Of a stretch of DNA of 64,000 nucleotides, positions 49,569-60,463 are shown piece after piece. The stretch covers positions 1 to 64,000 of the forward strand of contig CABZLP010000001.1 in assembly GCA_902526565.1 (NCBI GenBank), written 5' to 3'. Position 1 is the stretch's first letter. Each line of letters starts with the position of its first letter. This DNA comes from an uncultured Pelagibacteraceae bacterium. GTDB lineage: Bacteria; Pseudomonadota; Alphaproteobacteria; Pelagibacterales; AG-422-B15. The position numbers and the translations under genes were made by a program. The notes below the pieces were generated by a model, which made no database searches, had not been told where the DNA came from, and saw nothing but the letters and a program-made list of their open reading frames with translations.

Positions 49569-50280
49569 TATATATGCTGTTCATGACTAGTGAGGAAGCA
49601 ACAACCCCAGCTGTTTCAGATTTAAGAATATTACTACCTAGGGTTACTGGCACAGAATTTTTCATACTCCCTAAATCTATCAATTCGTTTGGAGAAAAGT
49701 CACCTTCTGGGCCAATTATAATTCCTATACTTTCATTAAGCGATAAATTTATTTTATTAATTAAACTGTTATTTTTTTCTAGTGAGCAAAAGATAAGTTT
49801 ATCATGACACATAGTTTTAATCATTTCTCTAATAGAAATTAAATTATTAAATAAAGGTAAATTTACCCTATTAGACTGCTCCGATGCCTCTATAGAGATA
49901 AGCTTTAATCTCTCAAGATTAATTTTTTTATTATTAGTTCTCTCCATTAATACTGGCTGGAAAGAAGTGATCCCAATCTCTGTACATTTCTGCACCATAA
50001 ACTCCATGGGAGTTCTCTTTATCGGTGAGAAAAACAGAGTTATCTTATGTTTATCGATCTCATTTTTCTTACATTCCATTAATTTAAGTTTACATCCGTT
50101 TTTAGCATTGCTTACAACTTGAGCTATACATTCAGATTTTTCATTGAAAAGAGAAATATGGTCACCGATTTTACACCTAAGAACATTGTTTAAATAATGA
50201 GATTTATCATCACCTAAAGATACTGTCTCTCCTGCCTTTAAGTTTGAAGTTATAAAAATTCTATTTTTTATCTTATTCAT
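49561..50280 (-). CDS. rsmE: 16S rRNA (uracil1498-N3)-methyltransferase
   Basis: HYLNNVLRCKIGDHI, EFMVQKCTEIGITSFQPV, ASEQSNRVNLP, IIGPEGDFSPNEL, LGSNILKSETAGV. Confidence 0.94.
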   Translation of the reverse strand: MNKIKNRIFITSNLKAGETVSLGDDKSHYLNNVLRCKIGDHISLFNEKSECIAQVVSNAKNGCKLKLMECKKNEIDKHKITLFFSPIKRTPMEFMVQKCTEIGITSFQPVLMERTNNKKINLERLKLISIEASEQSNRVNLPLFNNLISIREMIKTMCHDKLIFCSLEKNNSLINKINLSLNESIGIIIGPEGDFSPNELIDLGSMKNSVPVTLGSNILKSETAGVVASSLVMNSIYND

Positions 50281-50309
50281 TTATATATATTAAATTCATA
50301 ATATTAGTT

Positions 50310-51176
50310 TTGAGGAAATACAAGTTGCAGAAGTATATTCATTTATTAAGACTCCATCAGCCCAATGGATTTATATTACTTATGTTACCGTGTTTTTGGG
50401 GAATATTTGCAGCTTTTAACTCGTTTAAAGATATACATAACAATCTTAACACCATTATATTATTTGCCATTGGATCGGTTGTAATGAGATCTGCAGGGTG
50501 TGTTATAAATGATTTATTTGATAAAGATCTTGATAAGCATGTAAGTAGAACATCAAAAAGGCCTTTAGCAAGCGGAGCTGTAAGCTCATTTGAAGCAATC
50601 ATAATATTTTGTTTTTTGTGTCTAGTCGGACTTGCAATATTACTTTCATTAAACAAGATGGCAATTACTGTCGGATTTATTTCATTTTTTCTTTTTATAT
50701 TGTACCCTTTAATGAAAAGGATTACATACTGGCCACAGTTATTTCTTGGTCTAACTTTTAATATTGGTGTTATTATTGGATTTGTATCCATTAATGGGAA
50801 TATTTCTTTATCTATTTTCTTCTTATATGTTGCAGGAATATTTTGGACTTTAGGTTACGATACGATATATGCGCACCAGGACCGAGAAGATGACTTAAGA
50901 ATTGGAATAAAATCAACGGCTATTTTGTTTGGAGATAATTCCAAATTATGGATTTCTGCTTTTTACTCTTTAATGATTATATGTCTGTTAATCTTTGGCC
51001 GATTATCTGGTTTTGAATATTTATATTATACTGCAGTTGTTCTCGTAGGAATTCATTTGTTATTTCAATTATTCAAACTAGATATTTATAATAGTGATGC
51101 ATGTCTAGAAATTTTCAAAAGTAATCGGTATACTGGCGCCCTGATTATGATCTCTTTACTGCTAACACTAATTTAA
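50310..51176 (+). CDS. ubiA: 4-hydroxybenzoate polyprenyltransferase
   Basis: LHQPNGFILLMLPCFWGIFAA, GCVINDLFDKDLDKHVSRTSKRPLASG, DTIYAHQDREDDLRIGIKSTAILFG. Probable TTG start. Confidence 0.93.
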   Translation: MRKYKLQKYIHLLRLHQPNGFILLMLPCFWGIFAAFNSFKDIHNNLNTIILFAIGSVVMRSAGCVINDLFDKDLDKHVSRTSKRPLASGAVSSFEAIIIFCFLCLVGLAILLSLNKMAITVGFISFFLFILYPLMKRITYWPQLFLGLTFNIGVIIGFVSINGNISLSIFFLYVAGIFWTLGYDTIYAHQDREDDLRIGIKSTAILFGDNSKLWISAFYSLMIICLLIFGRLSGFEYLYYTAVVLVGIHLLFQLFKLDIYNSDACLEIFKSNRYTGALIMISLLLTLI

Positions 51177-51181
51177 TATAT

Positions 51182-52513
51182 ATGGATTTTGAAATTACAG
51201 CTCAAAAAATTATTGAAAAGTCTCTCAAAAGTGGAGCTACGGATTGCGATGTTGTGCTTGCAAAGTCAAGTGGTAAATCAATTAGCTGCAGAAAACAGAA
51301 TATAGAAGATCTTGAAGAGTCAAATGATAGCACTATTGGAATAAGAGCACTAGTTGATCAGAAGCAAGCTTTTGTTTCTTCGTCTGAAGTGGATGATGAT
51401 AATATAGAAACACTTGTCAATAAGTGTGTATCCATGGCAAAATTAGCGCCTAATGACGATACGGCTGTCTTAGGCGACAGTTCGTTGTTTGAAAACGAAA
51501 TAGGTAATTTAGAACTACATCAAAGTGAAGAGACTAATACCGAAGTTCTAATAGACTCTGTTAAAGAGTGTGAAGATGCAGCTCTTTCAGTGCCTGGTAT
51601 AAGTAATTCAGAAGGGGCCGGGGCATCTTATTCGCAGGGCGAATTCTACTTAGCAACTAGTAATGGCTTCGAGGGAGGATACAAATCATCAACAAATTCT
51701 ATATCTTGCTCCGTTCTAGCTGGTGAAGGACAAAGTATGGAAAGGGATTACGATTATTCTGTATCTAGACATTTTTCAGATTTGCGCTCAGCAAAAGAAA
51801 TCGGAACATCAGCAGCAAACAAAACATTAAAGCGTTTAAATCCAAAAAAAATAAAATCAACAAAACTTCCGGTAATATTTGATAAGAGAATCAGTAATGG
51901 TTTAATTGGATATCTTGCTGGAGCAATATCGGGTCCGTCTATCGCAAGAGGAACGAGTTTTCTAAAGGATAGTTTAGGAAAACAAATATTCAAAAAGGAT
52001 ATAACCATAATCGATGATCCAGGAATATTAAAGGGATTGGGCTCTAAACCATTTGATGGAGAAGGAATTCAAGTCAGTAAAAAAGAAATTGTATCCAATG
52101 GGAAACTCAACACTTGGATTTTAAATACCTCAACAGCAAAGAAACTTAACTTTAAAACAACAGGAAATGCATCACGTTCTGTTGGAACACCTCCAGGCGT
52201 ATCAACATCAAATTTTTTTATGACTAATGGAATACTTTCCTATGATGACATGATCAAATCTATTAAATATGGTTTTTATGCAACCGAACTAATTGGAATG
52301 GGTGTTAACTTAGTTACAGGTGATTATAGTATGGGTGCTAGTGGTATGTTGATAGAAAATGGTGAGATTACTCATGCTGTAAGTGAAGTAACGATAGCTT
52401 CAAATCTCACAGAAATGTTTTTGAATTTATCCGCAGCTAACGATCTTGAGTTCAAGTACCGAACCAATGCTCCTACAGTTCTAATTGAGAATATGACACT
52501 AGCGGGAAAATAA
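51182..52513 (+). CDS. pmbA: TldD/PmbA family protein, PmbA (TldE) type
   Basis: GATDCDVVLAKSSGKSISCRKQNIEDLEES, IDDPGILKGLGSKPFDGEGI, GNASRSVGTPPGVSTSNFFM. Confidence 0.9.
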   Translation: MDFEITAQKIIEKSLKSGATDCDVVLAKSSGKSISCRKQNIEDLEESNDSTIGIRALVDQKQAFVSSSEVDDDNIETLVNKCVSMAKLAPNDDTAVLGDSSLFENEIGNLELHQSEETNTEVLIDSVKECEDAALSVPGISNSEGAGASYSQGEFYLATSNGFEGGYKSSTNSISCSVLAGEGQSMERDYDYSVSRHFSDLRSAKEIGTSAANKTLKRLNPKKIKSTKLPVIFDKRISNGLIGYLAGAISGPSIARGTSFLKDSLGKQIFKKDITIIDDPGILKGLGSKPFDGEGIQVSKKEIVSNGKLNTWILNTSTAKKLNFKTTGNASRSVGTPPGVSTSNFFMTNGILSYDDMIKSIKYGFYATELIGMGVNLVTGDYSMGASGMLIENGEITHAVSEVTIASNLTEMFLNLSAANDLEFKYRTNAPTVLIENMTLAGK

Positions 52514-52579
52514 GCTTTTTTAGCCATAAACTAATATTTAGATTTAAATTTTTTGTAATAGTATTATGAATACTTTCTC

Positions 52580-54310
52580 ATGACTGGATCGCAGATATTA
52601 GCAAGGTTATTTAGAGATAGTATAAGACCTTACACGTCAAGATTGGCAAGTTCATTATTCTTTATGATAATAATAGCCCTTTCAACAGGCGCGACTGCTT
52701 GGCTGCTTGACCCTGCAATTGACAAAATTTTTCTGGATAAAGATGAGTCAATGTTGCTGTTGATACCAATTGCAATAATTCTAACATTACTAATTAAGAG
52801 TATCGCAACTTATATCCAGGTTGTACTTTTAAATGAGGTAGCTCAAAATGTTATCGCAGATACACAAATCAAATTATTTAGAAAAATTATCAATGCTGAC
52901 TTATCTTGGCTTCATAAAATACACTCAGCAAAAATAATTTCTAATTTTCTCTATGATGTTACTCTGCTTCAAGACTCTGTAAGCAGTAGTTTAGCAAACG
53001 GGATTAAGGACCTACTAACACTCATTTGTCTTTTGGGTGTTATGTATTATCAAGACTGGCAGTTAGCAACAATCGCTATAATAGCATTTCCTTTAGTTGG
53101 TGTATTGACTAGAAGATTAGGTAAACGAGTAAAAAAAGCTTCAACAGAAACACAAGAAGAAACTGGCATCCTTGCCTCAATACTCTCTGAGAATCTTGAT
53201 GGAACTAGAATTGTTAAGGCCTATCAACAGGAAGAAAAAGAGATTGAGAAACTCAGCAACTCTGTCTGGAGAAGAGTTCAAAAAATTCTTAGAGGGGTAA
53301 ATGCACGCGGAGCAGCTTCACCGTTTGCAGAGTTTCTTGCCGGATTTGGTATTGCAGGAACACTATATTATGCTGGCTTGAGAGGCCTTCAGGGGGAACT
53401 GCCTCTTAACGAATTCGTATCATTTCTTGGAGCAATGATGTTAGCATTTCAACCGCTTAGAAGACTCGCCTCAATAAATACAACTCTTCAAGAAGGTTTT
53501 GCGGCGGCTATAAGAGTATTCAGTTTATTAGACCAAAAGAGCTTAATTAACGAAAAAAAAGATGCAAAAGATCTATCATTAAGTAAATCTAATATTAATT
53601 TGCGGGAGGTAACTCTCTCTTATGAGGGCCAGACCAATTCAGCACTAAAGAAAGTTAGTCTTAATATTCCTCATGGAAAAACTACTGCTTTGGTAGGGCC
53701 AAGTGGATCAGGTAAATCATCAATCCTAAATCTTATACCAAGATTCTATGATCCCGACTCAGGTGAACTAAAAATTGATGGACAAAATATAAAAGATCTT
53801 ACAATTTCCTCAGTCAGGTCAGTGATTGCTTTAGTTAGCCAAGAACCAATTCTATTTGATATGTCTATAAAAGAAAATATCTTGTACAGCCGACCCAACT
53901 CCACTGACGAAGAAATAATCAGTGCTGCAAAATCCGCTGCAGCGGACACATTTATTTCTGAACTGCCAAATGGATATGATACGATAATTGGAGAGAAGGG
54001 ATATAGTCTTTCAGGTGGTCAAAAACAAAGAATCTCAATTGCAAGAGCTTTTTTAAAAAATGCACCAATACTACTATTGGATGAAGCAACTTCAAGTTTA
54101 GATACCGAATCGGAAAGCCTTGTCCAGGAAGCGATCAAAAAACTGATGAAAGAAAGAACAACTCTGGTAATAGCTCATAGGCTAAGTACTATAATAAATG
54201 CAGATCAAATTATAGTTCTAGATGATGGAAAAATTGTTGAAAGCGGCAATCATGAAGAGTTGCTATTAAAGAACGGCATTTATAAGAAATTATACGAACG
54301 CGAATTTTAA
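52580..54310 (+). CDS. msbA: Lipid A/multidrug ABC exporter, MsbA-like
   Basis: N-terminal TM domain plus ABC domain: TALVGPSGSGKSSILNLIPRFYDP, YSLSGGQKQRISIARAFLKNAPILLLDEATSSLDTESE. Followed by lipid A genes. Confidence 0.92.
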   Translation: MTGSQILARLFRDSIRPYTSRLASSLFFMIIIALSTGATAWLLDPAIDKIFLDKDESMLLLIPIAIILTLLIKSIATYIQVVLLNEVAQNVIADTQIKLFRKIINADLSWLHKIHSAKIISNFLYDVTLLQDSVSSSLANGIKDLLTLICLLGVMYYQDWQLATIAIIAFPLVGVLTRRLGKRVKKASTETQEETGILASILSENLDGTRIVKAYQQEEKEIEKLSNSVWRRVQKILRGVNARGAASPFAEFLAGFGIAGTLYYAGLRGLQGELPLNEFVSFLGAMMLAFQPLRRLASINTTLQEGFAAAIRVFSLLDQKSLINEKKDAKDLSLSKSNINLREVTLSYEGQTNSALKKVSLNIPHGKTTALVGPSGSGKSSILNLIPRFYDPDSGELKIDGQNIKDLTISSVRSVIALVSQEPILFDMSIKENILYSRPNSTDEEIISAAKSAAADTFISELPNGYDTIIGEKGYSLSGGQKQRISIARAFLKNAPILLLDEATSSLDTESESLVQEAIKKLMKERTTLVIAHRLSTIINADQIIVLDDGKIVESGNHEELLLKNGIYKKLYEREF

Positions 54311-54314
54311 TTTA

Positions 54315-54995
54315 ATGATAAAATATCTTGCAAGTAAGGTAATTGCACAAAATATAATATCGTACTTAGGATCTCTATATATTTTATTTGTACACAAGTC
54401 CTCGAAAATAAAATTTAAAGATCGAAAAAATATTAGTGGGCTGTTTAAAAAAAATGAGTCTTTTATTTATTCTTTTTGGCACGACCAACTTTTAATGTGT
54501 CCCCTTACGTGGCAAAATAAAAAACCTATAAGAGTTCTTATATCAAAGCATCGTGACGGAGATATAATATCTAAAGTCATTTCGCATTTAGGCTTTAGCG
54601 CGATCCGAGGATCAACTCACAAATCCAACAAAACAAAAAATAAGGGTGGGATTTTATCAGCTAGAAAAATGATAAAATCGCTTCAAGAAGATATCTGTAT
54701 TGGCATTTCCCCAGATGGGCCTAAAGGGCCAAGACATAAAGTAAGTGACGGTATAATTAGTATCGCAAAGCTGAGCAATTCAGTGATTGTTCCTGTGGGC
54801 ATTGGATTTAAAAATAAATGGAAATTAAATACCTGGGATCAGTTCATTATTCCAAAGCCGTTTAATGAAATAACTATAATTTGGGGCAAACCAATTAAAG
54901 TAGGTAAAAAAAATACAAAGATTAAGCAAACAAAAGAAACGCTTGAGAATCTGATGAATGATATCACAAAAAGAGCCAATAAAGGATATAATTAA
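54315..54995 (+). CDS. Lysophospholipid acyltransferase family protein (DUF374)
   Basis: SFWHDQLLMCPLTW, SKHRDGDIISKVISHLGFSAIRGST, GISPDGPKGPRHKVSDG. Confidence 0.9.
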   Translation: MIKYLASKVIAQNIISYLGSLYILFVHKSSKIKFKDRKNISGLFKKNESFIYSFWHDQLLMCPLTWQNKKPIRVLISKHRDGDIISKVISHLGFSAIRGSTHKSNKTKNKGGILSARKMIKSLQEDICIGISPDGPKGPRHKVSDGIISIAKLSNSVIVPVGIGFKNKWKLNTWDQFIIPKPFNEITIIWGKPIKVGKKNTKIKQTKETLENLMNDITKRANKGYN

Positions 54996-56244
54996 AAAAG
55001 TGATATTCTTTCTCTACCGTATATTTTCAAATTTAGCTCTCATCTTTATTCCTTTGGTTATCTTTATACGAAAAAGAAAAGGCAAAGAATTGCAAGAAAG
55101 GACTAATGAGAGGTATGGGAAAAATACATATAAGCGAAAAAAAGGTAAACTGATCTGGATTCATGCTGCCAGCATTGGTGAGTGTCAATCAATACTGCCA
55201 ATAGTAGATAAATTGAAAAAAGATCAATCTATTGATCAAATATTAATAACATCTGGAACTGTAACATCGGCACAAGTAATAAATAAAAGAATTAAAGGTA
55301 AAGTTGTACATCAATTTATTCCTTTCGATGTACCAGTATTTGTAAATAGATTTCTAAATTATTGGAAGCCATCTCTTGCAGTTTTTGTAGAATCCGAAAT
55401 TTGGCCTAACTTTATTCATAACCTAAATAATAAAAATGTACCTCAAATTATAATTAACGGAAGAATGACAATTAAAAGTTTTAAAAGGTGGTCTTTATTT
55501 GATTCATCGTCTAAAGATTTATTTTCCAAATTTAGTTCCTGCAGTACGCAAAATACAGATAGTACTTTATTTTATGAAAAACTTGGAATTAAAAACACCA
55601 ATTATACTGGCAATTTAAAGTTTGCCCTAACACTTGATCCTACTGATACTAAAAAATATGACGAGCTCAAAGTTCTGACTGGCGGTAGAAAAATATTTCT
55701 TGCAGCCAGTACACACCCTGGAGAAGAAGAAATTATTAGTAGAGTGACTCTAAAATTAAAAAAAACTTGTAAAGATCTTCTTACAATTGTTGTTCCTAGA
55801 CATCCAAAAAGAAATAACATCATCAATAAGAATATTATTAAAAACACTGCAATTAGATCAATGGGAAATAAAATTAAAAGAAATACTCATATTTATTTAG
55901 CTGATACAATTGGTGAATTAGATTTATTTTACAAGTTAGCTGATATAATTTTTATTGGTGGCAGTTTAGTGATGCATGGGGGGCAAAATCCAATTGAAGC
56001 AGCGTACCATGGAAAGAAAGTATATCATGGCGAATACGTTGAAAATTTTTCTGATGTATATATGACTTTGAATCAAATGAAATTATCACAAATTGTAAAA
56101 AATGAGAGACAGCTAGAACATTTTATTAATGAAGAGTATAAAACTTTAGACAATAAGGTTAGAAAAGTTGGTGTCGGCAGGTTAAAAAGAGAAGGTGAAG
56201 AAACCGTAAAAAAAGTATTGAAAGAAATTTATCAATACCTCTGA
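54958..56244 (+). CDS. waaA: 3-deoxy-D-manno-octulosonic acid transferase
   Basis: ERTNERYGK, IWIHAASIGECQSILPIVD, LAVFVESEIWPN, AASTHPGEEEIISRV, GGSLVMHGGQNPIEAAYHGKKV. Confidence 0.94.
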   Translation: MISQKEPIKDIIKKVIFFLYRIFSNLALIFIPLVIFIRKRKGKELQERTNERYGKNTYKRKKGKLIWIHAASIGECQSILPIVDKLKKDQSIDQILITSGTVTSAQVINKRIKGKVVHQFIPFDVPVFVNRFLNYWKPSLAVFVESEIWPNFIHNLNNKNVPQIIINGRMTIKSFKRWSLFDSSSKDLFSKFSSCSTQNTDSTLFYEKLGIKNTNYTGNLKFALTLDPTDTKKYDELKVLTGGRKIFLAASTHPGEEEIISRVTLKLKKTCKDLLTIVVPRHPKRNNIINKNIIKNTAIRSMGNKIKRNTHIYLADTIGELDLFYKLADIIFIGGSLVMHGGQNPIEAAYHGKKVYHGEYVENFSDVYMTLNQMKLSQIVKNERQLEHFINEEYKTLDNKVRKVGVGRLKREGEETVKKVLKEIYQYL

Positions 56245-56250
56245 TTCATT

Positions 56251-57225
56251 ATGGAAAAATTTTTTTTGAAAATATGGTACCAAGAAGTATACTATGCAAA
56301 TCTTGTCTCCTTATTTTTTATTCCATTATCATGCATATATATAAGCCTTTTTTACTTAAGAGCGATATTTTATAAAAATAAAAAGTTCAGTATCCCTATC
56401 ATATGTATTGGTAATATAAATATTGGAGGAACAGGTAAAACTTCAACGTTACTGACATTAATTGAGGAGATAAAAAAGAAAGACAAGAGAGTATCAGTAT
56501 TGTTGAGAGGTTATGGATCTAAAAATAAATCTTTTTTCTATAAAGTTTCAAAATCGGATAAGTTTAACAAGGTTGGAGACGAAGCTCTGCTCTATGCAGA
56601 TTGCGTTCCAACTTACATCACCACAAATAGAAATTTTGCAATTGAGAGAATAATAAATGAAAAGCAAACAGACATCTTATTGTTGGATGATGGATTTCAA
56701 GATCGATCATTTCATAAAGATAAAAGTTTACTAACAGTTAATGGCAAGAGAGGTTTTGGAAATAAAATGTGCTTACCTGCCGGACCACTTAGGGAGCTTA
56801 TAAGACCTGCTCTAAAATCCGCACAATTTGTAGTTATTGTTGGAGATGACCTACATCATATTACAAAAAAATATGATTTTGATAACTTAGAATTCTACAA
56901 TGCTAGCATTAAAGCTGTAGATGTTTTTGATAAGAAAAGTTATTTCGCATTTAGCGGTATTGGAAATAATGATGGCTTTTTTGATACCCTAAAGAACAAA
57001 GGATACGACGTTATAAAAAAGAAAAGTTTTCCCGACCATTATCAGTTCACAAGAAAAGATTTAGAAAGCTTATTAGATAATGCAAAAAAAGAAAATTTAT
57101 CACTTATTACGACAGAAAAAGACTATGTTCGCATTCCTGAAGACTATCAGAAGAACATTAATTGTTTTAAGATTAAGCTTGAAATACCGAATGTTGAAAA
57201 ACTAATAGCAAAATTAATTAATTAA
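56251..57225 (+). CDS. lpxK: Tetraacyldisaccharide 4'-kinase
   Basis: IPIICIGNINIGGTGKTSTLLTLIE, GDEALLYAD, LLLDDGFQDRSFHKDKSLLTVNG, LPAGPLREL. Confidence 0.95.
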   Translation: MEKFFLKIWYQEVYYANLVSLFFIPLSCIYISLFYLRAIFYKNKKFSIPIICIGNINIGGTGKTSTLLTLIEEIKKKDKRVSVLLRGYGSKNKSFFYKVSKSDKFNKVGDEALLYADCVPTYITTNRNFAIERIINEKQTDILLLDDGFQDRSFHKDKSLLTVNGKRGFGNKMCLPAGPLRELIRPALKSAQFVVIVGDDLHHITKKYDFDNLEFYNASIKAVDVFDKKSYFAFSGIGNNDGFFDTLKNKGYDVIKKKSFPDHYQFTRKDLESLLDNAKKENLSLITTEKDYVRIPEDYQKNINCFKIKLEIPNVEKLIAKLIN

Positions 57226-57229
57226 AATA

Positions 57230-58105
57230 ATGAAATCATTATTCAAGATCTTGGTAAAGTATCCACTGGAATTTTTGTTTTTTATTATCTTCTTTACAGT
57301 TTTTAAAATTCTACCTCTAAGAATCTCGCGTACTCTTGGAATACTGGTTACTACTTCTGTTGGACCATTTCTTCCAATACATAATCTTTTAATAAAAAAT
57401 TTATCTATTGCATTTCAAGATAAAGATAAAAAGTGGATTAATGATACAGCTAATAGGGTTTGGATGAATCTTGGCTATACGATCTCTGAATATGCCCATA
57501 TGAATAGTGTGCTTGAGAGTAAGATTGAAGTTATTAATAATGAATTTTCTAATGATATATTTGATGAAACTAAACATAGCGTAATTGTATCAGGTCATAG
57601 TTCAAATTGGGAAATACCTGGGATGGCTCTTCGAAGAAAGATGAGTAATGTCTCAGCGATAGTAAGAGAGCCAAATAATCCTCTAATAAATTTTGTAGTA
57701 AAACAACTAAGGCGCAAATATAGCGTTCAGTGTTATAGTAAAAACAGATTGGGGACGAGACAGCTTTTAAATCAATTCAATAAAGGAAGTTCTATTGCCC
57801 TCTTGGCAGATCAACAATTGTCTTCAGGAATAAAGGTAAAATTTTTTAATAAGGAAATGAATATCTCAACACTTCCCGCTCAAATTGCTTTAAAAGCAAA
57901 ATGTAAAATATTTTTAGCATGGCCAATACGCACAAATGATAATAATTTTAAATTCGAGGTAATTGAGTGCATTGATACAAAAGATGAAGAAAGTAATAAA
58001 GAAAATATTTATAAAATTTCAGCACAAATATCCTCATTCTACCAAAAAATGATTACTAAGTACCCTGAACAATATTTTTGGTTCCACAATAGATGGAAAT
58101 TATAA
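57230..58105 (+). CDS. Lysophospholipid/lipid A acyltransferase, LpxL/HtrB-like
   Basis: VSGHSSNWEIPGMALRRK, YSKNRLGTRQLLNQFNKGSSIALLADQQLSSGIKVKFFN, WFHNRWK. Confidence 0.9.
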   Translation: MKSLFKILVKYPLEFLFFIIFFTVFKILPLRISRTLGILVTTSVGPFLPIHNLLIKNLSIAFQDKDKKWINDTANRVWMNLGYTISEYAHMNSVLESKIEVINNEFSNDIFDETKHSVIVSGHSSNWEIPGMALRRKMSNVSAIVREPNNPLINFVVKQLRRKYSVQCYSKNRLGTRQLLNQFNKGSSIALLADQQLSSGIKVKFFNKEMNISTLPAQIALKAKCKIFLAWPIRTNDNNFKFEVIECIDTKDEESNKENIYKISAQISSFYQKMITKYPEQYFWFHNRWKL

Positions 58106-58124
58106 GTTTATTATTTCTAAAAAT

Positions 58125-58925
58125 TTAATCTAAAAGCAATTGTGGATCTACATAGGTATTAAACACCATTACTCCCCAGTGAAGGTGGGGGCCGGTTGAT
58201 CGTCCTGTAGAACCTACTTCACCAATAATATCATTTTTTGATACGATTTGATTTACTGTTACTTTCACATCTGATAAATGGGCATAAATTGATTTTACTC
58301 CATGCCCATGGTCAAGAATTATAGTTCCACCTGTGTAATAAAGATCATCTTCGGCATGTATAACAAGTCCTTCATTGCAGGCATAAATTGGGGTTCCAGT
58401 TTCAGCCGCAATATCTAGACCCCGATGAGGACTTTTAGCTTTTCCATTTAATATTCTTTGGCTACCAAAAACACCACTGATAATTCCTTCTGTTGGTTGA
58501 ATAAAACTATCTTTAAAATAAGTAAGGTCTAAATTGATTTTTTTCTTTTCTTTTATCAAATCATTTTCATAAATTATTCTTTCGATTATTTCATCATCAA
58601 GTGGTGTAACCATTTGTTCTGGTAAACCGTCAATCTTTTGTATGTCGTAGTCTTGTTTTATTATATTTATTTGATGAATTTTAATTAATGTTTCATTTTT
58701 TAAATATTTCACACTTATAGGTTCCAGGTGATCCCTGCCGACTGCAAATACAAAGTGACCTTTTTTGCTCACTTTTAAAGAATTATTATCTACTATAATT
58801 TCATCTGCATCAGATGACTGACCAATAACCAGGCTTCCTTGAGGTATTTCTTTGGGTAAATCAGCTGCTATAGCTGGTTGAAAAATAAAAAAAAAGATCA
58901 CTATTAATTTAATCTTTATTTTCAT
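58125..58925 (-). CDS. M23 family peptidase (LysM-less, secreted)
   Basis: Signal peptide, GIISGVFGSQRILNGKAKSPHRGLDIAAETGTPIYA, GSTGRSTGPHLHWGVMVFNTYVDPQLLL. Confidence 0.93.
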   Translation of the reverse strand: MKIKIKLIVIFFFIFQPAIAADLPKEIPQGSLVIGQSSDADEIIVDNNSLKVSKKGHFVFAVGRDHLEPISVKYLKNETLIKIHQINIIKQDYDIQKIDGLPEQMVTPLDDEIIERIIYENDLIKEKKKINLDLTYFKDSFIQPTEGIISGVFGSQRILNGKAKSPHRGLDIAAETGTPIYACNEGLVIHAEDDLYYTGGTIILDHGHGVKSIYAHLSDVKVTVNQIVSKNDIIGEVGSTGRSTGPHLHWGVMVFNTYVDPQLLLD

Positions 58926-59121
58926 TTATCTCTTTGTATCTCCTTAGTGCAACTTCTGGATTTGCATAAATTTCCTGTAAATCAACGTTCCAATACTTCA
59001 AATTATCAAGTGAGATCTTCTCTTTTGTGATTGAGCATTCTACATAATCCCCAGACTTTATTATTTGAAACTGGCCATGATGCAACGTTATTTCTGCCTT
59101 CTTAATAAAACTATTTGTCAT
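58909..59121 (-). CDS. DUF2093 family protein
   Basis: 70 aa, IIKSGDYVECSITKEKISLDNLKYWNVDLQEIYANPEVALRRY, downstream of xseA. Confidence 0.87.
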   Translation of the reverse strand: MTNSFIKKAEITLHHGQFQIIKSGDYVECSITKEKISLDNLKYWNVDLQEIYANPEVALRRYKEINENKD

Positions 59122-60412
59122 TAATTTCTCTAAGTTTGGCTTTTAAAGTAGCAAAATTAGTTTCTATGATCAACTCACTTTCATCATTTAAATCTTTTCT
59201 TGATTTGATTATTTTATTTGAACTTCTTGTAACTGAGTAACCTCTTTTTAAAATGGATTTATAACTGAGGCTTTCAAGAAGCATACTTTTATTGTCTAAT
59301 TCTTTTTGAAGTCTCTCTACCAAAATATTTTTAGCCTTTAATAAAGACTCCTCTAAAGAAATAAGTTCTACTTTATTACTCTTTAATTGCTCGCCGATAA
59401 CGCGAAAATTAAGTGATTGAGAAATATTTTGAAAATATGACATAAGATTATTTAAAAAAAGCTTTAGTGAAATAGGTAATTTATCTATTATGGTGATGAA
59501 ATTATCTTTAAGATTATTAAGGTATAAATTTACTGCATAATTCAAACGATTCTTTTTTTCATTGATGTCCCTTAAAAGTTCTACTTTATCTGGGGAAGAT
59601 ATTTCTGCTGCAGCTGTCGGCGTTGGTGCTTTTAAGTCTGAAACAAAATCAATCAGTGTAGTATCTGTCTCATGACCAATAGCAGATACAATTGGAATGT
59701 TACTTTTAAAAACAGCCCGGATTACAATTTCTTCATTGAAAGGCCAAAGGTCTTCAATGCTACCACCGCCACGTGCAATGATAATAAGATCAGGCACATT
59801 TACTTCGTCTTTACTCGATAAGCTATTAAATCCATCTACTGCATCAGAGATTAACTGAGCGGCATCTTGACCCTGAACCGGAACGGGCCATAGAATAACA
59901 TTGCAAGGAAACCTCTCTTTTAATCTATGAAGTATATCTTTTATAACTGCGCCAGTTGGAGATGTAACTATTCCAATTGTTTCAGGATACTTTGGAAGAC
60001 TTTTCTTGTTATGTTCCTCAAATAAACCCTCTGCCGCAAGCTTCTTCCTACGTTGCTCTAAAAGAGCCATTAAAGCTCCCTCTCCTGCAGGAGTTAGTTT
60101 ATCAACTATAATTGAATAATCTGATCTTCCCGGGTATCGATCAGAATATCCTGTTGTGAGCTTACCTGAACATATAACTTCTAATCCATCTTCGGGTACG
60201 AAACTAATTCTTGCAGCTGCACTTCGCCAGATTATTGCTTTTATAACGGCTCTATCATCTTTAAGATTTAAATATATGTGGCCTGATGCCGGCTTACTTA
60301 AACCTGAGACTTCCCCTCTAACTTTTACGTAGCCAAAACTGTTTTCAAGTGTTCCCTTGATTGAGTCTGAAATTTCCGAAACTGAATACTCTTGGATATT
60401 TTCTCTAACCAT
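59111..60412 (-). CDS. xseA: Exodeoxyribonuclease VII large subunit
   Basis: EYSVSEISDSIKGTLENSFGYVKVRGEVSGLSKPASGHIYLNLKDD, GIVTSPTGAVIKDILHRL, ARGGGSIEDLWPFNEE, GHETDTTLIDFVSDLKAPTPTAAAE. Confidence 0.97.
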   Translation of the reverse strand: MVRENIQEYSVSEISDSIKGTLENSFGYVKVRGEVSGLSKPASGHIYLNLKDDRAVIKAIIWRSAAARISFVPEDGLEVICSGKLTTGYSDRYPGRSDYSIIVDKLTPAGEGALMALLEQRRKKLAAEGLFEEHNKKSLPKYPETIGIVTSPTGAVIKDILHRLKERFPCNVILWPVPVQGQDAAQLISDAVDGFNSLSSKDEVNVPDLIIIARGGGSIEDLWPFNEEIVIRAVFKSNIPIVSAIGHETDTTLIDFVSDLKAPTPTAAAEISSPDKVELLRDINEKKNRLNYAVNLYLNNLKDNFITIIDKLPISLKLFLNNLMSYFQNISQSLNFRVIGEQLKSNKVELISLEESLLKAKNILVERLQKELDNKSMLLESLSYKSILKRGYSVTRSSNKIIKSRKDLNDESELIIETNFATLKAKLREINDK

Positions 60413-60463
60413 TTAATTTAATTCCTTTTATGCTAATATATCAATTAATTTAAATTTTACTTT